NCBI RefSeq assembly: GCF_035514885.1
Contig: NZ_DATJCH010000005.1
Location: forward strand, 124,001-188,000
Source of the DNA: Albibacterium sp035514885
Lineage (GTDB): Bacteria > Bacteroidota > Bacteroidia > Sphingobacteriales > Sphingobacteriaceae
Direction: 5' to 3'
Length of the DNA: 64,000 nucleotides
The position numbers were made by a program, and so were the translations under genes. Under the pieces are notes generated by a model. It did not search any database, had not been told where the DNA came from, and worked only from the letters and a program-made list of their open reading frames with translations. Below are positions 1 through 8,834 of the stretch, piece after piece (within the stretch, counting starts at the first letter, position 1; each line of letters begins with the position of its first letter).

Positions 1-468
1 AACTCCTGAAGCAAGCGTGTTCCTGTAAAAGATATCTGCATAACCACCCAATGACACCACGCCTTCCTGAATCCGGGCACCTCCAGAATCATTTAATCCA
101 ATAATAGGCGCTCCGTTCTGGAGAGCAAGGTCCATTATCTTGCAAATTTTTTCTGCGTAAGTTTCCGATAGAGAACCGCCAAACACAGTAAAATCTTGTG
201 AGAATACATATACAGCTCGACCGTTAATAGTTCCATAACCTGTTACTACACCATCACCGAGATATTTTTCTTTCTCCATACCAAAGTCTGTGCTTCGATG
301 GGAGACAAACATCCCGATCTCCTGAAATGATCCTTCATCCAATAGGAAAAGGAGCCTTTCGCGTGCCGTAAGCTTTCCTTTTTTGTGTTGGCTTTCAATG
401 CGTGCAGCGCCTCCACCAAGCATAGCAAGAGCCGTTCTATCTTTTAATAGTTGAAATTTATCTTTCAA
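1..468 (-). CDS. Acyl-CoA carboxylase carboxyltransferase (beta) subunit, 5' part only
   Basis: Biotin-dependent acyl-CoA (propionyl- or methylmalonyl-type) carboxylase beta subunit; the first 156 codons are visible and the gene runs off the left edge. The translation contains the family's N-terminal signatures GKLTARERLLFLLDEGSF, FTVFGGSLSE and GLNDSGGARIQEGV, the last belonging to the acyl-CoA-binding crotonase fold. No ATG lies between the upstream in-frame stop (514-516) and the conserved part, so the best start is TTG at 468, giving MKDKFQLLKDRTALAMLGGG, which fits the family. Whether it prefers propionyl-, acetyl- or methylcrotonyl-CoA cannot be told from this fragment. Confidence 0.9.
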   Translation of the reverse strand, partial: MKDKFQLLKDRTALAMLGGGAARIESQHKKGKLTARERLLFLLDEGSFQEIGMFVSHRSTDFGMEKEKYLGDGVVTGYGTINGRAVYVFSQDFTVFGGSLSETYAEKICKIMDLALQNGAPIIGLNDSGGARIQEGVVSLGGYADIFYRNTLASGV

Positions 469-666
469 TTTAATCGATTTTGAGTTACAGGAATGTTTTA
501 TTGATAACCTCTGCTAAAGGTAAGAAATTTGTTTGTTTAAGACCGAATGATGAGGGGAAATCAAAATTAGATTATTTTTTTTTGATATTTCTTTTACAAA
601 AGCGATCATAAATTCTTAATATTGCAATAATTTTATATTTCTTCTGAAATTTTAACACCTCCCAAC

Positions 667-1332
667 ATGTGTACTAAAAAATTTGATAATGAAAAACTCA
701 CTCAGAGTTTTGAAAAAATTATGGCTGGAAACAGACAATGGTCGCAAGAAGTACAAAACGATGAGACCGGCTTATTTCACGAACTTGCTAAAGGGCAGCA
801 TCCAGATTTATTATGGATCGGTTGTTCAGATAGTCGGGTTCCGGCAAATCAAATAACGGGCACTCGCCCAGGCGACGTATTTGTCCATCGAAATGTTGCC
901 AATGTATGTGTCCATTCAGATATGAACATGTTAAGCGTACTTGATTTCGCAGTTAATATCTTAAAAGTAAAGCACATTATTGTTGCCGGTCATTACGGTT
1001 GTGGTGGAATAACGGCTGCCATGAGTAAAAAACAATACGGGTTATTAGATAATTGGCTAATACATTTAAAGGATGTATATGAAATGCATGCTAACGAGTT
1101 AAACGCTATCGCGGATACGCATAAAAGAGAAGATCGTTTTGTAGAACTGAATGTAGTTGAGCAAGTTGCCAGTCTATGCAAAACAACCATCGTGCAAAAT
1201 GCCTGGAAAGAGCGAGATGACCTTGCAGTTCATGGTATGGTTATCCAATTAGAAACTGGCGAGCTGGTTGATTTAAATGTAACTGCTACGAAATCAGATA
1301 ATCGGTTAAAAGAATTCTACGCCTTCGAATAA
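667..1332 (+). CDS. can: Beta-class carbonic anhydrase
   Basis: Zinc enzyme that interconverts CO2 and bicarbonate in the cytoplasm, supplying bicarbonate to carboxylases such as the acyl-CoA carboxylase encoded divergently just upstream. At 221 aa it has the normal length. The zinc and active-site motifs are complete: Cys53-Ser-Asp55-Ser-Arg57 and His109-Tyr-Gly-Cys112-Gly-Gly. Cys53, His109 and Cys112 are the expected zinc ligands, with Asp55 and Arg57 forming the catalytic dyad. It is a single gene facing pruA, with a shared hairpin terminator between them. No clear promoter box is visible; TATATTTC at 634-641 is one mismatch from consensus. Confidence 0.95.
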   Translation: MCTKKFDNEKLTQSFEKIMAGNRQWSQEVQNDETGLFHELAKGQHPDLLWIGCSDSRVPANQITGTRPGDVFVHRNVANVCVHSDMNMLSVLDFAVNILKVKHIIVAGHYGCGGITAAMSKKQYGLLDNWLIHLKDVYEMHANELNAIADTHKREDRFVELNVVEQVASLCKTTIVQNAWKERDDLAVHGMVIQLETGELVDLNVTATKSDNRLKEFYAFE

Positions 1333-1355
1333 TATAATTTTGAATTGCCAAAATA

Positions 1356-1392
1356 AATAAAGGGGTGCCATCATTCAAGACATCCCTTTATT
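1356..1392. terminator. Bidirectional terminator between can and pruA
   Basis: A 12-bp stem (1356-1367 with 1381-1392, one G-T wobble) and a 13-nt loop lie between the convergent genes. AT-rich flanks provide a U-tract on either strand. Confidence 0.7.
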
Positions 1393-1394
1393 CT

Positions 1395-3029
1395 TTATTT
1401 TTCTTCCATAAATGGATATCGATAATCTGTTGGAGAATCAAAAACCTCTTTAATTGTTCTCGGAGATACCCAGCGCAACAGGTTAATCATTGATCCCGCT
1501 TTATCATTAGTTCCCGAGCCTCGGGCACCACCAAAAGGCTGCTGACCAACTACTGCCCCGGTACATTTATCATTAATGTAAAAATTACCGGCCGCATTTT
1601 TTAAACCTTCAGTAGCTTGAGCAATAGCATATCGATCTTGTGCAATTACTGCTCCAGTCAAAGCATAAATAGAAGTTTCATCAACCAATTTCAAGGTTTC
1701 TTCAAACTTATCATCTTCATAAATGAATAGAGTAAGTACCGGTCCGAAAAGCTCATCACATAAAGTAACGTAAGTTGGCTTTGAAGCTACAAGAACTGTA
1801 GGCTCTATAAAATAACCTTTACTCTTATCGTAATTTCCTCCAATTAGAATCGCAACGTCCGGATCATTCTTGGCAGCATCTATATATCCGGTTAATTTAT
1901 CGAATGATTTTTCATCAATAACCGCATTAATGAAATTGCTGAAATCTTCAACACCTCCCATTTTGAAAGAGGCAATATCCCGAATCATCAATTCTTTAAT
2001 TTCTGGCCATAAGCTGGCAGGAATATAAACACGTGAGGCGGCAGAACATTTCTGTCCCTGGTATTCAAAAGCTCCACGTACAATTGCAGTATTTGCAACC
2101 TCAACATTGGCAGAAGGATGAACTAAAATAAAATCCTTTCCACCGGTTTCTCCTACTATTCGCGGATAGCTCTTATAGAGGTGGATATTCTCACCAATAG
2201 TTTTCCAGATATTTTGGAAAACAGCGGTTGATCCTGTAAAATGTATACCTGCAAAATCTGGATGTTTAAAGATAATATCTCCAGCTTCCGGCCCATCTAC
2301 ATAGATCAAATTAATCACTCCCGCTGGTAATCCTGCCTCTTTAAATACCTGCATAATTACATTGGCAGCATAAATCTGTGTGTCAGCCGGCTTCCATACA
2401 ACCACATTTCCCATCATCGCAACGCTACTCGGTAGATTGCCGGCAATGGCTGTAAAGTTAAAAGGCGTTAATGCAAACACGAATCCTTCTAACGGTCTGT
2501 GCTCAACTTTATTCCAAACACCACGCGGAGATACCGGCGGTTGCTGAGCATAAATCTCACTCATATACTCTACATTAAAACGAAGAAAATCAATTAATTC
2601 ACAAGCAGAATCAATTTCTGCCTGATAAGCATTTTTTGATTGTCCCAGCATCGTAGCAGCATTTATTTTACTTCTATACGGTCCAGCGATTAGATCGGCA
2701 GCTTTTAAAAAAATAGCAGCTCTTTCTTGCCATGCTAATTTCTCCCAATCTTTTTTAGCATCCAATGCTGTTTGAATAGCATCATGTATATGGCTTTTAT
2801 CGCCTTGATGGTAATAGCCTAAGATATGCTGATGATCATGCGGAGGCCGTAAAGCCTTCTTATTATCTGTCCGTACCTCTTTAGCTCCAATATACATTGG
2901 AATATCTGCTTCATAAGAACGCGCGACTTCAATAGCTTCTTTTAATAATTTACGCTCTGTACTGCCTGGTGCATAAGAGAGAACCGTTTCATTAATAGGT
3001 GTGGGTACCTTGAAAAATCCCTTTGACAT
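1395..3029 (-). CDS. pruA: L-glutamate gamma-semialdehyde (1-pyrroline-5-carboxylate) dehydrogenase
   Basis: NAD-dependent oxidation of glutamate semialdehyde/P5C to glutamate, the second step of proline degradation and also used in arginine/ornithine breakdown. The 544-aa single-domain aldehyde dehydrogenase has the catalytic base in GETGGKD (Glu294) and the nucleophile in GQKCSA (Cys328). ALTPFNFTAIAGNLP around 187-200 and FTGSTAVF around 264-271 are typical of stand-alone P5C dehydrogenases. It lacks the proline dehydrogenase domain of bifunctional PutA, and no putA is nearby. A TATCTTTG promoter box lies 18 bp upstream of the ATG. Confidence 0.96.
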   Translation of the reverse strand: MSKGFFKVPTPINETVLSYAPGSTERKLLKEAIEVARSYEADIPMYIGAKEVRTDNKKALRPPHDHQHILGYYHQGDKSHIHDAIQTALDAKKDWEKLAWQERAAIFLKAADLIAGPYRSKINAATMLGQSKNAYQAEIDSACELIDFLRFNVEYMSEIYAQQPPVSPRGVWNKVEHRPLEGFVFALTPFNFTAIAGNLPSSVAMMGNVVVWKPADTQIYAANVIMQVFKEAGLPAGVINLIYVDGPEAGDIIFKHPDFAGIHFTGSTAVFQNIWKTIGENIHLYKSYPRIVGETGGKDFILVHPSANVEVANTAIVRGAFEYQGQKCSAASRVYIPASLWPEIKELMIRDIASFKMGGVEDFSNFINAVIDEKSFDKLTGYIDAAKNDPDVAILIGGNYDKSKGYFIEPTVLVASKPTYVTLCDELFGPVLTLFIYEDDKFEETLKLVDETSIYALTGAVIAQDRYAIAQATEGLKNAAGNFYINDKCTGAVVGQQPFGGARGSGTNDKAGSMINLLRWVSPRTIKEVFDSPTDYRYPFMEEK

Positions 3030-3046
3030 AGTAAAAACTTTAGATA

Positions 3047-3054
3047 CAAAGATA
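3047..3054 (-). promoter_or_regulatory. Promoter -7 box of pruA
   Basis: TATCTTTG on the minus strand is an exact match to the Bacteroidota -7 element TAnnTTTG, 17 nt upstream of the pruA ATG. No good -33 element was seen. Confidence 0.6.
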
Positions 3055-3096
3055 CTGTTTAAAATAAAAACGCGCCGTTTGTAATTAGTTATATCA

Positions 3097-3125
3097 TTGT
3101 AAACTTAAATTATTGTTTATTTTTG
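3097..3125 (+). promoter_or_regulatory. Promoter of lpxK operon
   Basis: TTG at 3097-3099, an 18-nt spacer, then TATTTTTG at 3118-3125 matches the Bacteroidota primary sigma-factor pattern. The box ends only 7 nt before the lpxK ATG, so the transcript would be leaderless or almost so. Confidence 0.6.
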
Positions 3126-3132
3126 ATCTGAA

Positions 3133-4191
3133 ATGATCCAAACACTTCGATTACTTTTATGGCCGTTTTCTCTACTTTATGGATTGGTGATTGCCATTCG
3201 CAATTTCCTGTATGACAAGAACATTTTTAAATCTCAAAAGTTTGATATCCCTATTATTGTTATTGGAAACCTGGCCGTTGGAGGTACCGGTAAAAGTCCC
3301 CTTACTGAATACCTGATTCGTTTATTAAAAGATTCCTTTAAGGTAGCAAGTTTAAGCAGAGGTTATGGAAGAGAAACAAACGGATTTATATATGTCGAAA
3401 AAACGGATAGCTTTAAAAAGGTAGGAGATGAACCCTTACAGTTTAAAACAAAATATCCTGAAATCACCGTTGCTGTTTGTGAAGATCGGGTAGAAGGTGT
3501 AAGGAGATTAAAAGATTATCACGATGTTATCGTTTTAGATGATGCCTTTCAGCATCGTTCATTAACACCGGGTTTAAGTATCTTATTGTTTGATTATGAA
3601 AGTTTATTCAAGCCACGCTTATTTTTACCTGCCGGTAATTTACGAGATTCATTCACTCAGCGTAAAAGAGCAGATCTTATTATCATAACAAAAACACCTT
3701 CTTTACTCTCTGAAGAAAAGAAAAAAGTAGCAATTAGTAGATTGGATGTAGATACCAATCAGCAGGTTCTGTTTTCTTATTTAGAGTATGACAGGCCTTA
3801 TCATATATTTGAAACACCGGAAACTAAAAACAGTATCCTTGATCAAGACAGCGAAATCTTGTTAGTTACGGGCATTGCAAATCCAAGACCTTTGTTGAGC
3901 TATTTAGAAAGCAAGTGCCGTAAAATTGAATTACTTTCTTTTTCCGATCATCACAGTTATGCGGAGAAAGATATTGAGTCCATTGTTAAAAAATATACAG
4001 CTTTACCCTCTAAGAACAAATTCATTGTTAGCACAGAGAAAGATTTTCAGCGTTTAAAGAGGTTTTTAAGCAACCCTCTTTTAATCGGATTGCCGATCTT
4101 GATTATACCGGTCAAAGCGTGTTTCGATGAAAAGGAAACTCGTCAATTTAACTCTCTTGTCTTAAACTATTGCCGCAAAAAGGTAAAGTGA
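3133..4191 (+). CDS. lpxK: Tetraacyldisaccharide 4'-kinase
   Basis: Inner-membrane kinase that phosphorylates the 4' position of the lipid A disaccharide precursor. At 352 aa it shows an N-terminal membrane helix (about residues 5-22), the Walker A motif GGTGKSP at 50-56 with the family extension IGNLAVGG, SRGYGRE shortly after, and DDAFQHR, the LpxK acidic motif. It shows that the organism makes a standard outer-membrane lipid A. First gene of a likely operon with a purine nucleoside phosphorylase (34 bp gap) and a porin, an order seen in other Bacteroidota. Confidence 0.96.
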   Translation: MIQTLRLLLWPFSLLYGLVIAIRNFLYDKNIFKSQKFDIPIIVIGNLAVGGTGKSPLTEYLIRLLKDSFKVASLSRGYGRETNGFIYVEKTDSFKKVGDEPLQFKTKYPEITVAVCEDRVEGVRRLKDYHDVIVLDDAFQHRSLTPGLSILLFDYESLFKPRLFLPAGNLRDSFTQRKRADLIIITKTPSLLSEEKKKVAISRLDVDTNQQVLFSYLEYDRPYHIFETPETKNSILDQDSEILLVTGIANPRPLLSYLESKCRKIELLSFSDHHSYAEKDIESIVKKYTALPSKNKFIVSTEKDFQRLKRFLSNPLLIGLPILIIPVKACFDEKETRQFNSLVLNYCRKKVK

Positions 4192-4225
4192 AGAGATAAT
4201 AGTATTTTCGTAAAAAATAAAGATT

Positions 4226-5038
4226 ATGTATAGAGAGTTAGAAGAAACCTTAAAATATATCAATCAGCACGTAGGTACTTTTAAACCAGAGGTTGGAATC
4301 ATATTGGGTACCGGCCTTGGTAAGCTTGCCGGTGAAATCGAAATAGAAAAGCAATTGATGTATGCTCATATTCCTAATTTCCCTGTCTCAACAGTTGAGT
4401 TTCATTCCGGTAAATTAATATTTGGTACACTCAATGGAAAAAGAGTAGTTGCAATGCAAGGCCGTCTACATTATTACGAAGGCTATTCTATGCAGCAAAT
4501 AACATTTCCAGTACGTGTATTAAAGATGCTTGGCATTCAAAAACTATTTGTTTCCAATGCGAGTGGCTCATTAAATCCCGATATAAAGAAGGGTGACCTT
4601 GTATGTATCGAAGATCATATTAATCTTCTTCCTGATAATCCACTTCGCGGTAGCAATTTAGATAATTTGGGCCCTCGTTTTCCAGATATGAGTAAACCAT
4701 ATTGTAGGAAACTGCAGAAAGAGGCCATACGAATTGCTGCCGAAAAAAACATAAAAATGCATCAGGGTGTTTATGTTTCAATCATGGGACCCAATCTTGA
4801 AACGCGTGCAGAATACCGTTATATGCGTATTATTGGCGGTGATATCGTAGGCATGAGTACCGTGCCAGAAGTGATTGTTGCCAACCACATGGATCTAAAA
4901 GTATTTGCCATATCAGTTGTTACAGACGAAGGATTCCACGAAGATCTGCAGCCGGTGTCATTTGAAGAAATCGTTGAAGTTGCTTCACAAACAGAACCGT
5001 ATATGACGGAGATTTTAAAAGAATTAATAGCTTTGTAA
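4226..5038 (+). CDS. punA: Purine-nucleoside phosphorylase (trimeric class)
   Basis: Phosphorolysis of inosine and guanosine to the free base and ribose-1-phosphate in purine salvage. The 270-aa protein has the trimeric PNP hallmarks: phosphate-binding GTGLGKLAG near residue 28, EFHSGKL, MQGRLHYYEGYSMQQ, base-pocket VSNASGSLNP, and EVIVANHMDLKVFAISVVTDEG near 213-233. The length is standard. It sits between lpxK and a porin gene that starts 3 bp after its stop, so all three are probably co-transcribed. Confidence 0.95.
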   Translation: MYRELEETLKYINQHVGTFKPEVGIILGTGLGKLAGEIEIEKQLMYAHIPNFPVSTVEFHSGKLIFGTLNGKRVVAMQGRLHYYEGYSMQQITFPVRVLKMLGIQKLFVSNASGSLNPDIKKGDLVCIEDHINLLPDNPLRGSNLDNLGPRFPDMSKPYCRKLQKEAIRIAAEKNIKMHQGVYVSIMGPNLETRAEYRYMRIIGGDIVGMSTVPEVIVANHMDLKVFAISVVTDEGFHEDLQPVSFEEIVEVASQTEPYMTEILKELIAL

Positions 5039-5041
5039 AGA

Positions 5042-7057
5042 ATGATGAACTTCCGCTTTTTTATAATTGGAGTCCTTTTATGTCTCAGCACGCAAACTCT
5101 TTTTGCACAGGTTCCAGTAGGAAGAGGAGAGCAATGGGGTGCTGATCTTGATTCTATGAGAAATGCTGAGGAATTAAAGGAAGATTCTATTATTTATAAT
5201 GCCAGTTACATTCGATACACTACATTAGACCGCATGAGGCTGGGCACTTACACAGTACAGATAGATACCGGTCTGCGAGGTTTTCAATACTTTAACCCCC
5301 AGAATAACCCATATAATCCAAGTATTAATAACGGAAGCTATGGATTAGCAACACGTGATTTGCTTTTTAGCCCTTCTAAAACTATCGGATTTCAAACCGG
5401 TTTCCACAGTCTTGAGCGTTATTTGCTTGATCCCGATTCTATTCGATATTACCGCGCCCGTTCACCCTTTTCAGAGCTGGGTTTTGTAACCGGCGATCAG
5501 GTATTTCATGCAACGATAGCTCAGAACGTTACCCCTAACTGGAGTATTGGTGGAGAAATAAACTTCGCTCTTGCAAAGGGTCTCTATCAAAATCAACGAT
5601 ACAATGATTCAAAAGCAGCTGTTTTTTCATGGTATGAATCAGATAATAATCGATATAACCTTTTAACCAATATGGTGTTTAATACCTTGGTCGCATCAGA
5701 AAATGGATCGGTATTGAATGATACACTTTTTGATGTTAAAGGAAGGCAGCCCAGTGAAGCTGAAATTGTACGGCTAACCGGACAAAGGGAAGAGCGACCG
5801 CGACAAACCTGGAAAGATTATAGTTTTTTTCTCCGGCAAAGCTTCTTTATTGGTAGAATAGACTCCATTAGTCCTGGTACACAAGAACTACAAATTTTAC
5901 CAACTCAGCGTGTTTCCCATACTTTACGATTAAGCAGTAAAAAGTTCAAGTTCTATAAAAATGAAGACGATGCAAATGGAGCTTTTCCATTTACGCAAGA
6001 TCCGGCTATTCTAACAAAAGACTCAACTCGGTTAAAATCAATCAGCAATGAATTTGGGTATAGCTTTTATTTGCGTGGTAAATCTACCTCCTTTATAAAG
6101 AATGAGGTCAAGCTTGATCTGCGTCTTCAAAATGAAATATCATGGTTTAATGCCAAAGATGACAAGTTTAGCTTTCAGAATACAACTTTAAAAGCAGGGA
6201 TCGGATATCGATTTAGCGATCGTGTGAACATTGTAGGAGATTTAAATCAGATTGTTGCAGGTAGAAACTTTGGCGACTATCTCTATGAGGCGAATGCAAA
6301 CTTCTTGCTTAGTAATACGGTAGGCCGTATAATTTTGGGAGGCTATATACAAAATAAATCGCCTGAATATCTTTTCGAGCATGTTAATTATCAATATCAT
6401 CAATGGCCCGAAAATCCCGACGAAGCAATTAAATTTGATAAAACAAAGATTAATAACCTTTCTTTTACCTATGAAAATACAAAGCTAGGCTTTACCGGAA
6501 GGGCAGAATATTTCCTCATGAATAATTATCACTATTATAAGGAAGTTGATAATCCGAGTCAGGCTGAAATATTAATGAGAAAAATAGAGCCCACTCAGAT
6601 AACTGCTAATATAAATATGTTAAAGATTTCGGTGGGAGAGAAGCTTACATTCGGCAGATTCCACTTTGATAATTATGCTGTATATCAGAAATCTGATTAT
6701 ATGGATGTATTGCAAACCCCGGAATTATATACATGGCATAGTTTCTATTATAATAATATCCTCGTAAAGGTTGTAAACTTTAACATTGGTTTTGATGTTC
6801 GCTTCAATACTCCTTTTGTGGCTCCTTCTTATGCCATTAATGTTAGCCAGTTTTACAATGATAACGCCGATATAGAATTCTCAACCTATCCAATTGTAGA
6901 TCTTTGGTTAACTGCTACTCTTAAGCGCACTAACTTCTTCCTTCGATACAACTATGCCAATCAAGGACTTTTATCGAATGGCTATTATACAGTCAGACGG
7001 TACCCAATGGCTGATACAAATCTCCGATTTGGATTAACATGGAAGTTTTATGATTAA
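5042..7057 (+). CDS. Putative outer-membrane beta-barrel porin (Porin_10-like)
   Basis: A 671-aa protein with a cleavable signal peptide (hydrophobic residues 5-20, cleavage near LFAQ), followed by a long region of alternating aromatic/polar strands. It ends in ...RFGLTWKFYD, consistent with a C-terminal beta-strand recognised by BamA. It resembles the uncharacterised putative porins that follow lpxK/PNP genes in Bacteroidota. The substrate is unknown; nucleoside or phosphate uptake would suit the neighbouring PNP, but that is only a guess. The start is ATG-ATG, and either could be used. Confidence 0.8.
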   Translation: MMNFRFFIIGVLLCLSTQTLFAQVPVGRGEQWGADLDSMRNAEELKEDSIIYNASYIRYTTLDRMRLGTYTVQIDTGLRGFQYFNPQNNPYNPSINNGSYGLATRDLLFSPSKTIGFQTGFHSLERYLLDPDSIRYYRARSPFSELGFVTGDQVFHATIAQNVTPNWSIGGEINFALAKGLYQNQRYNDSKAAVFSWYESDNNRYNLLTNMVFNTLVASENGSVLNDTLFDVKGRQPSEAEIVRLTGQREERPRQTWKDYSFFLRQSFFIGRIDSISPGTQELQILPTQRVSHTLRLSSKKFKFYKNEDDANGAFPFTQDPAILTKDSTRLKSISNEFGYSFYLRGKSTSFIKNEVKLDLRLQNEISWFNAKDDKFSFQNTTLKAGIGYRFSDRVNIVGDLNQIVAGRNFGDYLYEANANFLLSNTVGRIILGGYIQNKSPEYLFEHVNYQYHQWPENPDEAIKFDKTKINNLSFTYENTKLGFTGRAEYFLMNNYHYYKEVDNPSQAEILMRKIEPTQITANINMLKISVGEKLTFGRFHFDNYAVYQKSDYMDVLQTPELYTWHSFYYNNILVKVVNFNIGFDVRFNTPFVAPSYAINVSQFYNDNADIEFSTYPIVDLWLTATLKRTNFFLRYNYANQGLLSNGYYTVRRYPMADTNLRFGLTWKFYD

Positions 7058-7071
7058 GTTATTTGAAATAT

Positions 7072-7079
7072 TATCTTTG
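7072..7079 (+). promoter_or_regulatory. Promoter -7 box of the cyclophilin gene
   Basis: TATCTTTG matches TAnnTTTG, with a T-rich -33 region (TTTTA near 7046-7050). It predicts transcription starting near 7086 and so decides the ATG at 7099 over an earlier in-frame codon at 7063. Confidence 0.6.
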
Positions 7080-7098
7080 TGAATTAAAATTGAAAAAT

Positions 7099-7536
7099 AT
7101 GAGTAAAGCAATAATAAAAACTGAAAAGGGAGATATGACTGTCGAGTTTTACGATAAGGATGCCCCCAATACTGTAGCGAATTTCCTAAAGTTAGCGAAG
7201 TCTGGTTACTACGATGGAGTAACTTTTCACCGTGTGATCTCTGATTTTGTAATTCAAGGAGGAGACCCAACCGGTACTGGAGCAGGTGGCCCAGGTTATT
7301 CGATTGATTGCGAACTTGATGGTGAAAATCAGTACCATGATAGAGGTGTTTTATCAATGGCACATGCAGGTAGAAATACAGGTGGGTCTCAATTCTTTAT
7401 TTGCCATAGCCGTACCAATACTGCCCATCTTGACAGAAATCATACTTGTTTTGGTAAAGTAGTAGAAAATGTAGATGTTGTTGATGCTATCCGTCAGGGA
7501 GATAAAATCAATAGCATTGAAGTCATAGAAGAATAA
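7099..7536 (+). CDS. Peptidyl-prolyl cis-trans isomerase, cyclophilin type
   Basis: Catalyses cis-trans isomerisation of proline peptide bonds during folding. The 145-aa single cyclophilin domain carries VTFHRVISDFVIQGGDPTGTGAGGPGY (catalytic Arg in FHRV), MAHAGRNTGGSQFFIC and HLDRNHTCFGKVV. There is no signal peptide, so it is likely cytoplasmic (PpiB-like). The start MSKAIIKTEKG at 7099 is preferred because the promoter box overlaps the longer reading frame. Followed 44 bp later by a DUF5606 gene in the same orientation. Confidence 0.92.
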   Translation: MSKAIIKTEKGDMTVEFYDKDAPNTVANFLKLAKSGYYDGVTFHRVISDFVIQGGDPTGTGAGGPGYSIDCELDGENQYHDRGVLSMAHAGRNTGGSQFFICHSRTNTAHLDRNHTCFGKVVENVDVVDAIRQGDKINSIEVIEE

Positions 7537-7580
7537 ATTTCAGTTCTGAATCGTTAGAACCGAATCCATAAATAACATAG

Positions 7581-8015
7581 ATGAATTTAAGAGGAATTGT
7601 TGCAGTATCGGGAAAACCCGGTCTCTTTAAGTTAATAGGGCAGAATAAAGCAGGTTATGTACTTGAAAGTCTGGATGCTCAAAAGATTAAATCAGTAGTA
7701 AGCGTATCTACCAGTAAAATGGCTTCTCTTGAAGACATTACTATTTTCGGTGAAGATGACGATATACGTCTGCCTGATGTTTTTGAAGAAATGAAGACAT
7801 CAGAGAATCTGCCAGATGTTAAAGCTGCATCAGGGAGTGATTTACGTGATTTCTTTCGGGCTGTAGCTCCCAATCATGATGAAGACCGTGTGTACAGTTC
7901 CGATATCAAAAAGATTGTATCTTGGTTTAAGATATTAAAAGAGCTGCCTCTTTTTAATGAAGAAGCACCAGAACCATTAGATGCAGGGATAGAGAAGCCT
8001 GCAACTGAAGAATAA
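7581..8015 (+). CDS. DUF5606 family protein
   Basis: A 144-aa Bacteroidota-specific conserved protein of unknown function. The N-terminal part (1-50, MNLRGIVAVSGKPGLFKLIG...) is a small beta-rich domain. An acidic linker and a second helical part with DFFRAVAPNHDEDRVYSSDIKKIVSWFKIL follow. It has no signal peptide or membrane segment and is probably cytoplasmic. A strong hairpin terminator follows, closing the cyclophilin-DUF5606 unit. Confidence 0.85.
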   Translation: MNLRGIVAVSGKPGLFKLIGQNKAGYVLESLDAQKIKSVVSVSTSKMASLEDITIFGEDDDIRLPDVFEEMKTSENLPDVKAASGSDLRDFFRAVAPNHDEDRVYSSDIKKIVSWFKILKELPLFNEEAPEPLDAGIEKPATEE

Positions 8016-8031
8016 TATACAAGCTATTAAT

Positions 8032-8061
8032 AAAAAAGGTGTCTGAAAAGACACCTTTTTT
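8032..8061. terminator. Strong bidirectional intrinsic terminator
   Basis: A perfect 12-bp stem (8032-8043 with 8050-8061) around the loop TGAAAA, A-rich on one arm and T-rich on the other. It ends the DUF5606 unit on the plus strand and the 41-residue ORF on the minus strand. Confidence 0.9.
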
Positions 8062-8064
8062 ATT

Positions 8065-8190
8065 TTAACCAAAATAGATTAACAAGGCAATAATTGCAAT
8101 GCCTATAATAATGGCGATGGTCATAGACCTGCTTTCGCTTACCTGGTTTCCACCCTTATAGCGATAGTTTCTTTTCCCAAAGTTATTCAT
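8065..8190 (-). CDS. Small 41-residue single-pass membrane protein
   Basis: A short ORF starting ATG at 8190 and stopping at 8065. The basic, polar N-terminus (MNNFGKRNYRYKGGNQVSES) is followed by a strongly hydrophobic helix of about 17 residues (MTIAIIIGIAIIALLIYF) ending in Gly. It lies 83 bp downstream of rlmH on the same strand and stops 4 bp before a strong terminator, which supports a real transcribed gene. A purine-rich AAAGGATATTGAACT precedes the ATG. Function unknown; by topology a small inner-membrane peptide with N-in or N-out orientation undecided. Confidence 0.6.
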   Translation of the reverse strand: MNNFGKRNYRYKGGNQVSESRSMTIAIIIGIAIIALLIYFG

Positions 8191-8273
8191 AGTTCAATAT
8201 CCTTTCCTTCTTTTAATGCTTCTTACTCATTAGATGAATCTGAGCGTGCTTTTCCATAAATAATTGCTTTAAC

Positions 8274-8747
8274 CTATTCATGATGATAAGGCTCTCCTTT
8301 TAAAATGCTAAAAGCACGATACAGCTGTTCACTGAAAAACAATCGAACCATCTGGTGCGAAAATGTCATTTTTGAGAGAGAAAGTTTAGCGTCAGAACGA
8401 GTTTCGATGCTTGCATCAAAACCATATGGGCCGCCAATAACAAAAATAAGATGCTGAGTACTCGATAGCATTTTCTTACTTAAGAAATTAGCGAACTCCA
8501 CCGATCGATATTCCTTGCCTCGTTCATCTAATAGCATAACGTAATCTCCATTACTGATATGTTTTAATATTTGTTCAGCTTCTTTCGTCTTTTGCTGTTC
8601 CTTACTTAAGTTCTTACTGTTCTTTATATCCGGAATAACAATCATTTTGAAATTAATATAAAACTTTAAGCGCTTTTGGAAGCTCTCAATACCTTCAATT
8701 AAGTAGGAATCGTCGGTTTTACCAATACAAATGAGACTTATCTTCAT
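8274..8747 (-). CDS. rlmH: 23S rRNA (pseudouridine1915-N3)-methyltransferase
   Basis: SPOUT-class SAM-dependent enzyme that methylates pseudouridine 1915 in helix 69 of 23S rRNA on the 70S ribosome. At 157 aa it is the usual length. LLDERGKEYRSVEFA, the knot glycines in FVIGGPYGFD, and the C-terminal SLSKMTFSHQMVRLFFSEQLYRAFSI...GEPYHHE are diagnostic. It is the first gene of a short unit with the 41-residue membrane ORF. Confidence 0.96.
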   Translation of the reverse strand: MKISLICIGKTDDSYLIEGIESFQKRLKFYINFKMIVIPDIKNSKNLSKEQQKTKEAEQILKHISNGDYVMLLDERGKEYRSVEFANFLSKKMLSSTQHLIFVIGGPYGFDASIETRSDAKLSLSKMTFSHQMVRLFFSEQLYRAFSILKGEPYHHE

Positions 8748-8834
8748 GGAGGCTGCTTTTTATAAGCTAAAATAACTGTAAAGTTAATTTTTCAAAGCCG
8801 TTCCTAAAGATTAAATTCGGAATTTATTATAAAT

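Noticed and set aside
993..1190. Antisense ORF within carbonic anhydrase
   Set aside because: A shadow frame of a clear conserved gene with no recognisable product; the same applies to other antisense frames in pruA, eno, nrdJ and the RHS genes.
8214..8259. 14-codon ORF (MEKHAQIHLMSKKH) between rlmH and the 41-residue ORF, minus strand
   Set aside because: Too short, no membrane or domain signature, and no independent support.
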